Shown: positions 7,806 through 16,657 of the stretch, piece by piece | How positions within the stretch are numbered: the stretch's first letter is position 1 | Layout: each line of letters opens with the position of its first letter | Source: Arthrobacter sp. efr-133-R2A-120 | GTDB lineage: Bacteria; Actinomycetota; Actinomycetes; Actinomycetales; Micrococcaceae | Length of the DNA stretch: 64,000 nt | Reading direction: 5' to 3' | Assembly: GCF_030209835.1 (NCBI RefSeq) | Contig: NZ_JARVRF010000020.1 | Location: 1 to 64,000, forward strand | Translations under genes and position numbers: made by a program | Notes under the pieces: model-generated | Databases searched by the model: none | What the model was told of the DNA's origin: nothing | What the model saw: only the letters and a program-made list of their open reading frames with translations

Positions 7806-8375
7806 CTATTGAAGGTGTCCCGGTTCCGGCGCGGTCCCAGGTGGCCGATGCGGCGGGGGTGGGCCGGGATGCGGGGGCCCGGGTACATGTTTGTGCAGGT
7901 GCGGCGGATGCGGGGGTGGCGGGCCACCGCGCAGGTGCGGCGGCTGCAGGATCTGCGGAGACCCCTCCGGTGCGTTCTCCCCGGGCGCGGTGTCCACCGT
8001 CTTGAGCCCGGCATCCTCGCGACCGGTTCCCATGGCGGCATCGTTGGATTCCTCGGTCACGAGCCCGTAATAGCTGTAGAGTTCCTGTTCCTGCGTCTCC
8101 GTGATCACGCCGCGGTCGCTCTCGATGCGCGGACCCTTCTTCACTTTGTCCTTGGCGAAGGCCACCCTGATCACCGAATTCTCCAGGCTGGCCCCGGAAA
8201 GCGGGGCGAAAGACTCTGACATGCCGAACAAGCCGGTCCGCACAGTGACAAAGACAGGATCCCCGGAATCACCACTGGTGAAGATTTGTTCCACTGAGCC
8301 GATTTTTTCCCCGTCGGCGTCCACCACAATCCCTCCGTTGAGGACGATGTTATCGATGTCCTGCAGACTGAGCAT
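7806..8375 (-). CDS. PRC-barrel domain protein with Pro/His-rich tail
   Basis: A 189-residue protein. Residues 1-80 form a PRC-barrel-like domain (IVVDADGEKIGSVEQIF, then VFVTVRTGLFG, then FAPLSGASLENSVIRVAFAKDKVK), followed by a conserved-looking EQELYSYYGL helix. From about residue 145 the protein becomes a low-complexity run of Pro, His and Gly (PPPPHPPHLHKHVPGPPHPG). The tail may be a real metal-binding or disordered extension, or may come from a frame slip in a G-rich repeat tract. It ends close to the convergent lipoprotein gene. Function is unknown. Confidence 0.7.
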   Translation of the reverse strand: MLSLQDIDNIVLNGGIVVDADGEKIGSVEQIFTSGDSGDPVFVTVRTGLFGMSESFAPLSGASLENSVIRVAFAKDKVKKGPRIESDRGVITETQEQELYSYYGLVTEESNDAAMGTGREDAGLKTVDTAPGENAPEGSPQILQPPHLRGGPPPPHPPHLHKHVPGPPHPGPPPPHRPPGTAPEPGHLQ

Positions 8376-8487
8376 GAGGTAGATCCTTCTCGTACGGGCC
8401 CGGTGCTACCGCCCGAGCTGTTCTATATTCTGTCCCGATTCTTCGCACCCGGCGATAGGCTCCGTTTCCGGCACGCGCCGAACGCGC

Positions 8488-9684
8488 TCACTGTCCGGTG
8501 GCTGCCAGCACCGCCACCGCCGCGAACACCGTCAGAGGCGCAACGATCAGTCCGAAGATCGCATATCCCTTCCACGTAATCAGCACGTTCATGCGCATTA
8601 GCCGGTCGTGCCACAACAGGGTGGCCAGCGATGCCCAGGGGGTGATGATCGGGCCCGCATTGACTCCGATCAGCAACGCCGCCATCCGCGCGGGTGTCCC
8701 GGCGAGCGGTTCCGCCAGCAGGTAGGCAGGCAAATTGTTGAGGACATTGGAACCGGCGGCGCCCGTCGCGGCAAGCCGAACCAAATCCATGAAGCCCTGG
8801 CCTTGTCCGGCCAGCTGACTCAGCAACACGGGAGCCCCCAGGTGCCTGGCTGCTTCCATCACCAGAAAGAGGCCGGAAGCGAACAGCAACAAGGACCAAG
8901 GAATCAGCGACACCTTGAGAACACGCCGGCGCCGCAACGCGAACACCACGCCCAGCACAACAGCCCCGGCCAGGGCCGGGATCCATACCGGGATCCCGGA
9001 CACCAAGGCAGGCAGCAGCAACACCAGCACCACAGCGCTGCACCCGAGCAGAATCCGGTCCGCCGCAGGCCTGGATTCGGCGCCTGCTGGCTGATCCGGC
9101 CTGATCCGCCCGAGCGGGATCCGTGAATAGCGGTTGCGCAGATCCCGCCGGAAGACGATCCCGATGAACAGCAGGGGTACGAGAACGGCCGCAAGGGAGG
9201 GGGCCCACATCAGGCCGGCAAACCCGCCCGGAGTAATACCGCCAAGGCTGTGCTGGGCCAGAAGGTTGGTCAGGTTGGAAATGGGCAGCAGCAGGCTTGC
9301 CGTGTTGGCCAGCCACACCGTGGTCAGTGCGAAGGGCAGCGCCGGCAGCCCGGCTTGCCGCGTCACACTGACCACCACCGGGGTCAGCAATACCGCCGTC
9401 GTGTCCAAAGACAGGAAGACGGTACTGAGCGTCGCGAAGACCGCCAGGAACAGCCACAAAAGAATGCTGTATCCGCGGCCCCAATAACGGAGCCGGCGGG
9501 CGGTCCAAAGGAAGACTCCGGCCTCACTGCACAGCTCAGTCACAACGGTCATCGCGACGACGAACAGCAGAATCGGAGCCACCCGATCCACGAGTGCCGC
9601 GAGATCGGCGAAAGGCAGGGCGCCCGTGGCGATCGCCACGGCACCGGCCGCAAGCAGAACCGCTCCAATGATCGCCAGACGCAT
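8488..9684 (-). CDS. ArsB/SLC13-type membrane transporter
   Basis: A 398-residue polytopic membrane protein with about 10-11 hydrophobic segments. The blocks LSLDTTAVLLTPVVVSV, LANTASLLLPISNLTNLL and the C-terminal GSNVLNNLPAYLLAEPLAGT and GVNAGPIITPWASLATLLWHDRL are hallmarks of the ion-transporter superfamily containing ArsB and SLC13. Arsenite export is one possibility, but no arsR, arsC or acr3 gene is adjacent, so the substrate stays open. It stands alone between the PRC-barrel gene and the divergent DinB gene. Confidence 0.8.
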   Translation of the reverse strand: MRLAIIGAVLLAAGAVAIATGALPFADLAALVDRVAPILLFVVAMTVVTELCSEAGVFLWTARRLRYWGRGYSILLWLFLAVFATLSTVFLSLDTTAVLLTPVVVSVTRQAGLPALPFALTTVWLANTASLLLPISNLTNLLAQHSLGGITPGGFAGLMWAPSLAAVLVPLLFIGIVFRRDLRNRYSRIPLGRIRPDQPAGAESRPAADRILLGCSAVVLVLLLPALVSGIPVWIPALAGAVVLGVVFALRRRRVLKVSLIPWSLLLFASGLFLVMEAARHLGAPVLLSQLAGQGQGFMDLVRLAATGAAGSNVLNNLPAYLLAEPLAGTPARMAALLIGVNAGPIITPWASLATLLWHDRLMRMNVLITWKGYAIFGLIVAPLTVFAAVAVLAATGQ

Positions 9685-9766
9685 GAACGGAGTCTATTCC
9701 CCGGCTAAGCTCGGATCACGTCGATCCTGACTGAATCCCTGCTTGACGGAAAACATAGGTGCAACA

Positions 9767-10249
9767 GTGACGCTTGCCGAGGACATCTTCAACCAGCCAA
9801 TCCGGATCCAATTCGAGGCATTCATCGACGAGCACCGGCGCGCGCTCAATGACTCCTTGAATGGGTTGACGGAGGAACAGGCCCGGCGGTCATTGGTGCC
9901 GTCCCGGACCACCTTGCTCGGCCTCGTGAAACACGCGACCTTCGTCGAGAAGGTCTGGTTCGACGAAGCCATCACATGCCGTTCCCGTGCCGAGATCGGC
10001 ATCCCTTCGACGCCGGACGAGTCGTTTATCCTCGATGACGGCGACACCATCGCTTCAATCCAGCAGGCACACCGCGAGGCATGCGAAGCATCGCGCCAGG
10101 CGACATCGTCCTTGGGGCTCGACGACATGCTCAACGGCAACCGACGTGGCCCGCTTCCGCTGCGCTGGGTGTACCTCCACATGCTCCGCGAGCTCGCGCA
10201 ACACTGCGGACACGCAGACATCCTGCGGGAGCAGATCCTGAGCCAGTAG
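9767..10249 (+). CDS. DinB family protein (DUF664-like)
   Basis: About 160 residues of a DinB four-helix bundle. LLGLVKHATFVEKVWFDEAI near the N-terminal third and LRWVYLHMLRELAQHCGHADILREQI at the C-terminus carry the three metal-binding histidines expected for this fold. Actinobacterial members are often mycothiol-dependent metalloenzymes. GTG 9767 has AGGTG 5 nt upstream and is preferred; an in-frame TTG at 9743 would add eight residues. Substrate and partner are unknown. Confidence 0.8.
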   Translation: MTLAEDIFNQPIRIQFEAFIDEHRRALNDSLNGLTEEQARRSLVPSRTTLLGLVKHATFVEKVWFDEAITCRSRAEIGIPSTPDESFILDDGDTIASIQQAHREACEASRQATSSLGLDDMLNGNRRGPLPLRWVYLHMLRELAQHCGHADILREQILSQ

Positions 10250-10263
10250 CAGTCGCGAAAACC

Positions 10264-11205
10264 CTACTCGATCCCCGCGAACAGCTCGTTGAGCTCGGCC
10301 GTCAGCTGTTTGCGCATTGCCGGGGTGCCGATCTCCCTGCCATCCACATGGTTGACGGGCGCGATGAGCCGGATGCTCGAGATCAGCCACACCGCGTCGG
10401 CGTCGAACAGGTCTTGCGGAACCAGCGGGCCGTAGCCGAGCTCCCAGCCCGCTGCCTTTGCCTTGGTGAAAAGCGCGTCCTGGGACGTGCCCGGCAGGAT
10501 GCCGCTGTCCAGTTGCGGAGTGATGAGGCGCTTGACGGTGCGTACCGAGCCGGCGCCGTCGTCGACCGTTTCAACGTGAGCCAGCAACACCGTGGACGTC
10601 GGGCCCTCCAGGACACGCCCGTCCGTTGAGGTGAAGATCGCGTCGTCCGCACCTTGCTTGTGCGCGTAGCGCAGCGCGGCCATATTCACGGCATAGGACA
10701 GAGTCTTGGCGCCGAGCAGCAGCCAGGGGGCGCGGTCGCCCGCTTCCGTGTCGAAGCCACGGTCAAGAAGTACGACGTCGATGCCCGTCTCGCGCTGCCG
10801 GCGACTGCCCGCGGGGGACGGCGAAGCCTGGATCCAGCACGTAGGAGTCGAAGCGCCCTCAACGCCGCGCGTCACCAGAAGCTTGACGACAACCTCGTCT
10901 TCGGCCGGGCTTGGCGCGGGGAAGGCGTCGCGGAATTCGGTGATCGCGGTGTCAATCGCACGGCGCCAGACGTTCGGCTCAGGAATGTTGAGGTCGAGTG
11001 CGCGGGCTGAACTCTCAAGCCTGTTCAGGTGCGCTTGCACCTTCCGCGCACGGCCCTCGACGGCGAGCAGCGACTCGAAGACGCCGTCGCCTCGGGTGGC
11101 GCCCAGGTCGGTTGCCATGAGCTGCGGCTGGCTGGAATCGGCGATGCGGCCGTTTTCGAACGCTGGATCCAGGAAAACGAGGACCGTCGAGGCAGGTAAA
11201 GTCAT
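10264..11205 (-). CDS. pabC: aminodeoxychorismate lyase (class IV aminotransferase)
   Basis: A 313-residue fold-type IV PLP enzyme. DLGATRGDGVFESLLAVEG (about residues 33-51) is the N-terminal family signature. The PLP lysine lies in LLLGAKTLSYAVNM, and VLEGPTSTVLLA and GTSQDALF are the cofactor phosphate and carboxylate loops. It would convert 4-amino-4-deoxychorismate to 4-aminobenzoate and pyruvate for folate. A kinase-PabB fusion is encoded about 5.5 kb away, supporting PabC over a branched-chain or D-amino-acid transaminase, though not adjacently. Confidence 0.82.
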   Translation of the reverse strand: MTLPASTVLVFLDPAFENGRIADSSQPQLMATDLGATRGDGVFESLLAVEGRARKVQAHLNRLESSARALDLNIPEPNVWRRAIDTAITEFRDAFPAPSPAEDEVVVKLLVTRGVEGASTPTCWIQASPSPAGSRRQRETGIDVVLLDRGFDTEAGDRAPWLLLGAKTLSYAVNMAALRYAHKQGADDAIFTSTDGRVLEGPTSTVLLAHVETVDDGAGSVRTVKRLITPQLDSGILPGTSQDALFTKAKAAGWELGYGPLVPQDLFDADAVWLISSIRLIAPVNHVDGREIGTPAMRKQLTAELNELFAGIE

Positions 11206-11314
11206 GCTTCCAGCTTAGTGCTGGCCCGCAGGACAAACAGTTGGGAAGGGTGCGCCAGATAGGCTGGGCTGACTGCTAGTTCTTTGATTGGTTGTTTGAT
11301 CGTGGGGGTGTGGG

Positions 11315-12787
11315 GTGCTGTTTCCTTTTCAGTTCGGGATCGAGTGGACCTGGCTCCTCAGCGCGTGGGCCATCGTTGAGATCATCTTGAGGGTCGTGCT
11401 GCTCGGCGTTATACCTGGAAACCGCCGTCCCACCACGGCCATGGCCTGGCTCCTGGCCGTCTTCCTCGTTCCGTCAGTCGGTTTCGTCCTGTTCCTGTTG
11501 TTCGGCAATTTCCGCTTGTCCCGCCGTCGTCGTGAACAGCAGGAGGAAGTCAACGAACGGGTGCGCGCCGGCACGTCGGCGCTCGCCGACGTCGTCAGCA
11601 AATACTCGGGACCGGAATGGGTGACCTCGGCTGGTGAACTGAACCAGCGCCTCGGCTCGCTGCCGATGGTGGACGGCAACTCCGTGGAGCTGATCCCCGG
11701 CTACGAGGAGTCCATCAAGGCCATGGCGGAAGCGGTCCGGGGGGCCAAGAAGTTCGTCAACGCGGAGTTCTACATCATGAGCAGCGACTCGGTAACGGAC
11801 GAACTCCTCACTGAGTTGGAAAATGCAGCCGCGCGCGGCGTCAATGTCCGCCTTCTGTTCGACCACATCGGCACGCTGCGGATCCCGGGCTACCGAAAGC
11901 TGGTCCGCAGGCTCAAGCGCGGCCAGATCCAGTGGCGCCGCATGTTGCCGTTGTTGCCCATCCACGGCCAGTGGCGCCGTCCGGATTTGCGGAACCACCG
12001 GAAAATCCTGGTGATCGACGGCGAAATTGCCTTCACCGGCTCCCAGAACCTGATCGAGCCTTCCTACAACAACCCCAAGCACCGACGCGCCGGGCGTAAG
12101 TGGATGGAGCTCATGGCGCGGATGGAGGGGCCGATCGTTGCGACCCTCAACGTTGTCTTCGCTACTGACTGGCTCAGCGAAACCGATGAATCCCTCGAAC
12201 ATCAACTGCAGGTCGCGGTCCAGGCAACACCCGGCCGGATGACAGCCCAGGTGGTTCCCAGCGGCCCGGGGTTTGTCACGGAAAACAACCTGCGCCTGTT
12301 CAACACGTTGATCTACTCGGCCCAGCACCGAATCTCGATTTGCAGTCCGTACTTCGTGCCCGACGATTCGCTGCTGTATGCCATCACGACGGCGGCCCAG
12401 CGAGGCGTCGACGTGGAGCTTTTCGTCTCTGAGAAAGGCGACCAGTTCCTTGTCCACCATGCGCAGCGCTCATACTACGAGGCGCTCCTCGAAGCCGGGG
12501 TACGGATCTACCTCTACCGCGCGCCATACGTGCTGCACGCCAAGCACTTCACCATCGACGAAGAAGTGGCAGTCCTCGGCTCCAGCAATATGGACATGCG
12601 CTCCTTCTCGCTCAACATGGAGGTGTCCGTGATGCTACTGGGCGCCGAAGCCGTGGACAGCATGCGCTCCGTGGAGTCGAGCTACCGGGAAATGTGCCGG
12701 GAGTTGACCCTGCAGGACTGGTTGCACCGGCCGATGCTTGCCAAATACGTGGACAACGTTGCGCGGTTGACCGCCACGCTGCAGTAG
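11315..12787 (+). CDS. cls: cardiolipin synthase
   Basis: A 490-residue phospholipase-D superfamily enzyme. Two N-terminal membrane helices (about residues 8-30 and 42-65) are followed by two HKD motifs: NHRKILVIDGEIAFTGSQN and, near residue 405, HAKHFTIDEEVAVLGSSNMD. It would join two phosphatidylglycerol molecules, or use a related donor, at the membrane. The GTG start at 11315 follows a G-rich ribosome-binding site. It is convergent with the MarR gene, with only 3 nt between stops. Confidence 0.9.
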   Translation: MLFPFQFGIEWTWLLSAWAIVEIILRVVLLGVIPGNRRPTTAMAWLLAVFLVPSVGFVLFLLFGNFRLSRRRREQQEEVNERVRAGTSALADVVSKYSGPEWVTSAGELNQRLGSLPMVDGNSVELIPGYEESIKAMAEAVRGAKKFVNAEFYIMSSDSVTDELLTELENAAARGVNVRLLFDHIGTLRIPGYRKLVRRLKRGQIQWRRMLPLLPIHGQWRRPDLRNHRKILVIDGEIAFTGSQNLIEPSYNNPKHRRAGRKWMELMARMEGPIVATLNVVFATDWLSETDESLEHQLQVAVQATPGRMTAQVVPSGPGFVTENNLRLFNTLIYSAQHRISICSPYFVPDDSLLYAITTAAQRGVDVELFVSEKGDQFLVHHAQRSYYEALLEAGVRIYLYRAPYVLHAKHFTIDEEVAVLGSSNMDMRSFSLNMEVSVMLLGAEAVDSMRSVESSYREMCRELTLQDWLHRPMLAKYVDNVARLTATLQ

Positions 12788-12790
12788 GGC

Positions 12791-13276
12791 TCAGTCCTCG
12801 GCGCAGGCCTCATCCGCGGGTTCGGCGTGGATCCTCGACAACAGCCCATGGAGTTGCTGGAGCTCATCGGCGGAGAATCCGGCAAAGGCCTCCTGCTCGA
12901 CGTCGGCCACCGCAACTTCAATCGACGCCACCGCGCGCTTGCCTTCCGCAGTGATTTCAACGATATGGCGACGGCGGTCCGCGGGATCGCGGCGGCGCTC
13001 CGCCAGCCCTTCGCGCTCAAGGTCGTTCAGGACCGCCACCAGTCCGCTTGCGTCGATGGAGAGGATATCGATGAGGCCCTGCTGACTGAGCGGCCCGGAC
13101 TCGTCAAGCCGGCACAGCAGCACGGCATGCCTTGGACTGAGCCCGGAGGAGTCCAGCGCCTGGCGGAGGCGCGTATTCATGATGCGCCCGTGGCGCGCCA
13201 AGAGGAACCCCAGTTGCTTTCCCGCTGCCGAAGAACTCATCAGGAAAATCTTATCACTGAGGAAATTATTGACCAT
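12791..13276 (-). CDS. MarR family transcriptional regulator
   Basis: A 161-residue winged-helix protein. LSPRHAVLLCRLDESGPLSQQGLIDILSIDASGLVAVLNDLEREGLAERRRDPADRRRHIVEIT (about residues 45-110) is the MarR DNA-binding core with its wing. The long C-terminal helix would dimerise. The start may instead be the internal ATG at 13240 (MSSSAAGK); neither has a clear ribosome-binding site. It is divergent from an FAD oxidoreductase, its likely target, with a candidate operator between them. The ligand is unknown. Confidence 0.85.
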   Translation of the reverse strand: MVNNFLSDKIFLMSSSAAGKQLGFLLARHGRIMNTRLRQALDSSGLSPRHAVLLCRLDESGPLSQQGLIDILSIDASGLVAVLNDLEREGLAERRRDPADRRRHIVEITAEGKRAVASIEVAVADVEQEAFAGFSADELQQLHGLLSRIHAEPADEACAED

Positions 13277-13281
13277 TCGAA

Positions 13282-13303
13282 ATCGTTGTGACTCATAAAC
13301 GAT
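13282..13303. promoter_or_regulatory. candidate MarR operator
   Basis: ATCGTT (13282-13287) and AACGAT (13298-13303) form an inverted repeat with a 10-bp spacer in the 77-bp divergent gap between the MarR gene and the FAD oxidoreductase. The position suits autorepression and control of the neighbour. The arms are short, so this is tentative. Confidence 0.35.
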
Positions 13304-13353
13304 CTGAGCGGCACAAGCCGAGCAGCGTGAGCTTCTTACATAAGGGAGTTGCC

Positions 13354-14451
13354 ATGAATGACCAGGCTCAGCACCCCACTGTGGTGGTTATCGGCGGAGG
13401 CTACGGCGGGATCTCCGTAGCCAAGGCGCTGGACGAACATGCGACCGTTACGTTGGTGGAGCCCAAGGACGCTTTCGTGCACAACATTGCGGCCCTCCGA
13501 TCTGTGGTCCAAACCGATTTCCTGCCGCGGATGTTCCTTCCCTATGGCCGCCTGCTGGCGCACGGTGAGGTACTCCGGGACCGCGCTGTCCGGGTGGACG
13601 GGCACACCGTCGAGTTGGCTTCGGGTGCCAGCTTGGCGCCGGACTACATCGTCCTCGCGAGCGGTTCCAGCTATCCCTTCCCGGCCAAGAGTGATCGACT
13701 GGTCACCACCGACGCCATCGCCCGCTACCAAGCCGCACATGATGACCTCAAACGCGCGGACAGGGTGATGCTGCTAGGCGCCGGGGCGGTAGGCCTTGAA
13801 TTTGCCGGCGAGATCGCCTCCGCGTGGCCGGACAAAGACATTGTGCTGGTGGACCTGGCGCCGGACATCCTTCCCGGACCGTACGATCCGCGGCTGCGGA
13901 CCGAGGTCAACCGGCAGCTGGATGAGATAGGCGTGCGGCGAATCATGGGCAGCGCGTTGGTGCAGTTGCCTCCGGTTCCTGCGGGTGAATTCGCCACGTT
14001 CACGGTCAATACCACGGACGGCACTGCAATTGAGGCGGACATCTGGTTCCGCTGCTACGGAATAGCTCCGCAGACGGACTATGCGGCCGGAGACCTGCTT
14101 GCCGCGCGGACTGCCGAGGGCTACCTGGACGTCACCTCCGAACTCCGCGTCGTGGGCTTCGAGAACGTGTACGCCTTGGGCGACATTTCGGCGATTGACG
14201 TGAACAAAGCCGGCGTCGCTGGGCGCGAGGCCGCCGTGGTTGCCAAGAACATCCAAGCCCAGATTGAGGGCTCCGCGGAACTGGCCGCTTACACGCCGTC
14301 GAAGCCCGTCATCATCCTTCCGCTGGGACCGTCCGGCGGCTCGGGACAACTGCCCGACGGCGAGATCGCCAGCCCGGAGCTGATCTCCCAGATCAAGGGC
14401 CAACACATGATGATCGACCGCTACGTCGAAATGTTGAACCTCGGGGCATGA
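13354..14451 (+). CDS. FAD-dependent NAD(P)H oxidoreductase (NDH-2/AIF-like)
   Basis: A 365-residue pyridine nucleotide-disulfide-type oxidoreductase without redox cysteines. The N-terminal FAD motif is VVVIGGGYGGISVAKAL, a second Rossmann motif is VMLLGAGAVGLEFAGEI (about residue 150), and VYALGDISAID near the end binds the flavin. ATG 13354 follows AAGGGAG and is chosen over an upstream in-frame codon at 13288. It may reduce quinones or other electrophiles. Divergence from a MarR regulator suggests inducible detoxification. Confidence 0.83.
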   Translation: MNDQAQHPTVVVIGGGYGGISVAKALDEHATVTLVEPKDAFVHNIAALRSVVQTDFLPRMFLPYGRLLAHGEVLRDRAVRVDGHTVELASGASLAPDYIVLASGSSYPFPAKSDRLVTTDAIARYQAAHDDLKRADRVMLLGAGAVGLEFAGEIASAWPDKDIVLVDLAPDILPGPYDPRLRTEVNRQLDEIGVRRIMGSALVQLPPVPAGEFATFTVNTTDGTAIEADIWFRCYGIAPQTDYAAGDLLAARTAEGYLDVTSELRVVGFENVYALGDISAIDVNKAGVAGREAAVVAKNIQAQIEGSAELAAYTPSKPVIILPLGPSGGSGQLPDGEIASPELISQIKGQHMMIDRYVEMLNLGA

Positions 14452-14472
14452 GCTGGCTGCCTCCGCCGACTG

Positions 14473-14937
14473 CTAGTACTCGCCCTTGATCACGAAAAAC
14501 GAGCCGCGGATAACGCCTGCCAACTTTGACTTCTGGCGAGCGAACTTGAAGCGTGACGCGAGTTCTTCCGGAATCTCCATGCCTTCGGCGAGTTTGAATC
14601 CGACCGCCCGCTTTCCGCCGGCATCGATGCTGTACATGACGTTGATCGACAGCCCCGACTCGTAGAAAACGTAGGCCATCCGCAAACCGTCGACTTCGAA
14701 GGCTGTCGCTTCCAGCGGGCGGGAGCTGATGACGATGTCACGCTCGTCCTTCAGGATACGGCTCACCCGCTCGACCACCTCCGGAACCTCGCTCGCGGGG
14801 CTCACTGTGAAGGCATGGTCGTACTTGTTCCGGTAGTAGCGGCCCTCGTTGGCGCGCAACCCGGCAAGCGCCTCGGCAACGGGAGACGATTCCAGACCGA
14901 CAGTAGAAACATTCTCGAAGTCAACGATGTACGGCAT
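14473..14937 (-). CDS. conserved hypothetical protein
   Basis: A 154-residue soluble protein with no signal peptide or membrane segment. It alternates helices and strands (PYIVDFENVSTVGLES, then YYRNKYDHAFTVSP, then LRMAYVFYESGLSINVMYSID) and has normal codon use, so it looks like a real gene. I do not recognise a family with confidence. It is convergent with the FAD oxidoreductase and divergent from the NCS1 transporter gene. Function is unknown. Confidence 0.6.
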   Translation of the reverse strand: MPYIVDFENVSTVGLESSPVAEALAGLRANEGRYYRNKYDHAFTVSPASEVPEVVERVSRILKDERDIVISSRPLEATAFEVDGLRMAYVFYESGLSINVMYSIDAGGKRAVGFKLAEGMEIPEELASRFKFARQKSKLAGVIRGSFFVIKGEY

Positions 14938-15073
14938 GCACCCTCCTAGTAAGACGTAGTGGGACCAATGCTAATGCTTGGGGTGCGGGCACTCCCAAGA
15001 GGGCTTTCCTTCCGGCGGCAATAGGGCGATTCTGTAATTCCAAGCATGTTTGGAAGCGTTCTTCGGAGGCGTC

Positions 15074-16654
15074 ATGGCGCGGAAAAACGAGTCCCCGGCG
15101 GTGCAGGCACTGCCTGAGCCGGGAGACGAATACCCTGAGAAAGTCCGGATCCTGGCCGAGGGCCGATTGGTCAGCGACAGGCTATGGAACGCGGACCTCG
15201 CACCGGCCCGGCAACGCAATTGGAGGGTTCGCAGCCTCTTCGCCCTGTGGATGTGCGACGTCCACAGCATCGCCGGCTACACTTTCGCGGCCGGCCTCTT
15301 CATCACCGGACTGGTGGGCTGGCAGGTCTTCCTGGCCCTGGTCCTCGGCATCACCCTGGTCTACTTCCTCATGAACTTCGCCGGGACGGCTGGGCAGAAA
15401 ACGGGCGTTCCGTATCCGGTCCTCGCGCGGATGTCGTTCGGCCTTTTCGGCGCCAACCTTGCTGCCCTGATCCGGGCACTCATCGCCATCGCCTGGTACG
15501 GAATCCAGACCTGGCTCGCTTCGGAAGCCGTGCTGGTGCTGCTGTTTTCCGTGTGGCCCCAGCTGACTTCGCTCGACGGTCCGGACGTGCCACGCATCCT
15601 GGGCCTGACGCCGCTCGGCTGGGCGGCCTTCCTGGTCCTCTGGGCGGTCCAGCTGCTGGTTATCCGCCGCGGCATGGAGACGGTCCGGAAGTTCCAGGAC
15701 TGGGCCGGTCCCGCCATTTGGGTGGCCATGTTCGCGCTCGCGATCTACATCCTGACGCAAGCGGGCAACAAGTTCAGCCTCTCGATCCCCGGCGTCGCGC
15801 CCTTGGACGGCCCGGCAGCCCTGACCCAGTTCTTCTCTGCCATCGCCCTCACAGTCACGTACTTTGCTGCGCTTCTCCTGAACTTTTGCGATTTCTCCCG
15901 GTTCTCGCCGGACCGGAAGACCATCCTGCGCGGCAACTTCTGGGGCCTGCCCGTGAACTTCATCGCGTTCGCCCTTGTCACGGTGGTGGTCACGGCCGGC
16001 GCGGCGTCCTACTTCACCGCAGACCAGTACCGCGGGCAGGACATGTTCAAGGTCATCACCGATCCTGTGGCGATCGTCCAGGCGATCAAGAATCCGTGGA
16101 TCACCATCATCGCCGCCGTGACCTTCGTCGTGGCCACGATCGGCATCAATGTGGTGGCCAACTTCGTCTCAGCCTCCTACGACCTCGCCAACGTGGCCCC
16201 GCACCGGATCGACTTCCGCCGTGGCGGCCTCATCAGCGCGGTGCTCGCAATTGTGATCCTGCCTTGGAACCTCTTCAGCAGCCCCGTGGTGATCGTGTAT
16301 TTCCTGGGCGGCCTCGGCGCGTTGCTCGGTCCACTGTTCGGGGTCATCTTCACGGACTTCTTCCGCATCCGGCACCAGCGGTGCAAGGTCTCGGACCTGT
16401 ATCACGAGGACGAGAACGGCCTCTACTTCTACACCAAAGGCTGGAACCTCAAGGCCATTGCCGCGCTGGTTCCGGCCGCCGTCGTCGCGGGTGTCTTGGC
16501 GCTGGTCCCGGCACTGCAGACCTTCCTCCCGGGAGGCTCGGGCCTGGGCCCGTATTCATGGTTCGTGGGGGCCATCCTCGCCAGCCTGATCTACTACACG
16601 ATCACCCGCAACGATCCCCGGACGGTCCGCGCCAGGACGGAAGAACACGACTGA
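15074..16654 (+). CDS. NCS1 nucleobase:cation symporter family transporter
   Basis: A 526-residue membrane protein with about 12 transmembrane helices. The N-terminal LWNADLAPARQRNWRVRSLFALWMCDVHSIAGYTFAAGL region and the GVPYPVLARMSFG block are NCS1 signatures, so the likely substrate is a purine, pyrimidine, hydantoin or allantoin. ATG 15074 (MARKNES) has GGAGG upstream; an in-frame TTG at 15050 is less likely. No catabolic partner adjoins it, so the exact substrate cannot be given. Its stop is 3 nt from that of the convergent kinase-PabB fusion. Confidence 0.87.
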   Translation: MARKNESPAVQALPEPGDEYPEKVRILAEGRLVSDRLWNADLAPARQRNWRVRSLFALWMCDVHSIAGYTFAAGLFITGLVGWQVFLALVLGITLVYFLMNFAGTAGQKTGVPYPVLARMSFGLFGANLAALIRALIAIAWYGIQTWLASEAVLVLLFSVWPQLTSLDGPDVPRILGLTPLGWAAFLVLWAVQLLVIRRGMETVRKFQDWAGPAIWVAMFALAIYILTQAGNKFSLSIPGVAPLDGPAALTQFFSAIALTVTYFAALLLNFCDFSRFSPDRKTILRGNFWGLPVNFIAFALVTVVVTAGAASYFTADQYRGQDMFKVITDPVAIVQAIKNPWITIIAAVTFVVATIGINVVANFVSASYDLANVAPHRIDFRRGGLISAVLAIVILPWNLFSSPVVIVYFLGGLGALLGPLFGVIFTDFFRIRHQRCKVSDLYHEDENGLYFYTKGWNLKAIAALVPAAVVAGVLALVPALQTFLPGGSGLGPYSWFVGAILASLIYYTITRNDPRTVRARTEEHD

Positions 16655-16657
16655 TTC

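Noticed and set aside
8488..9684. Arsenic resistance locus
   Set aside because: The transporter resembles ArsB, but no arsR, arsC or arsenic-related gene is next to it, so only the transporter superfamily is claimed.
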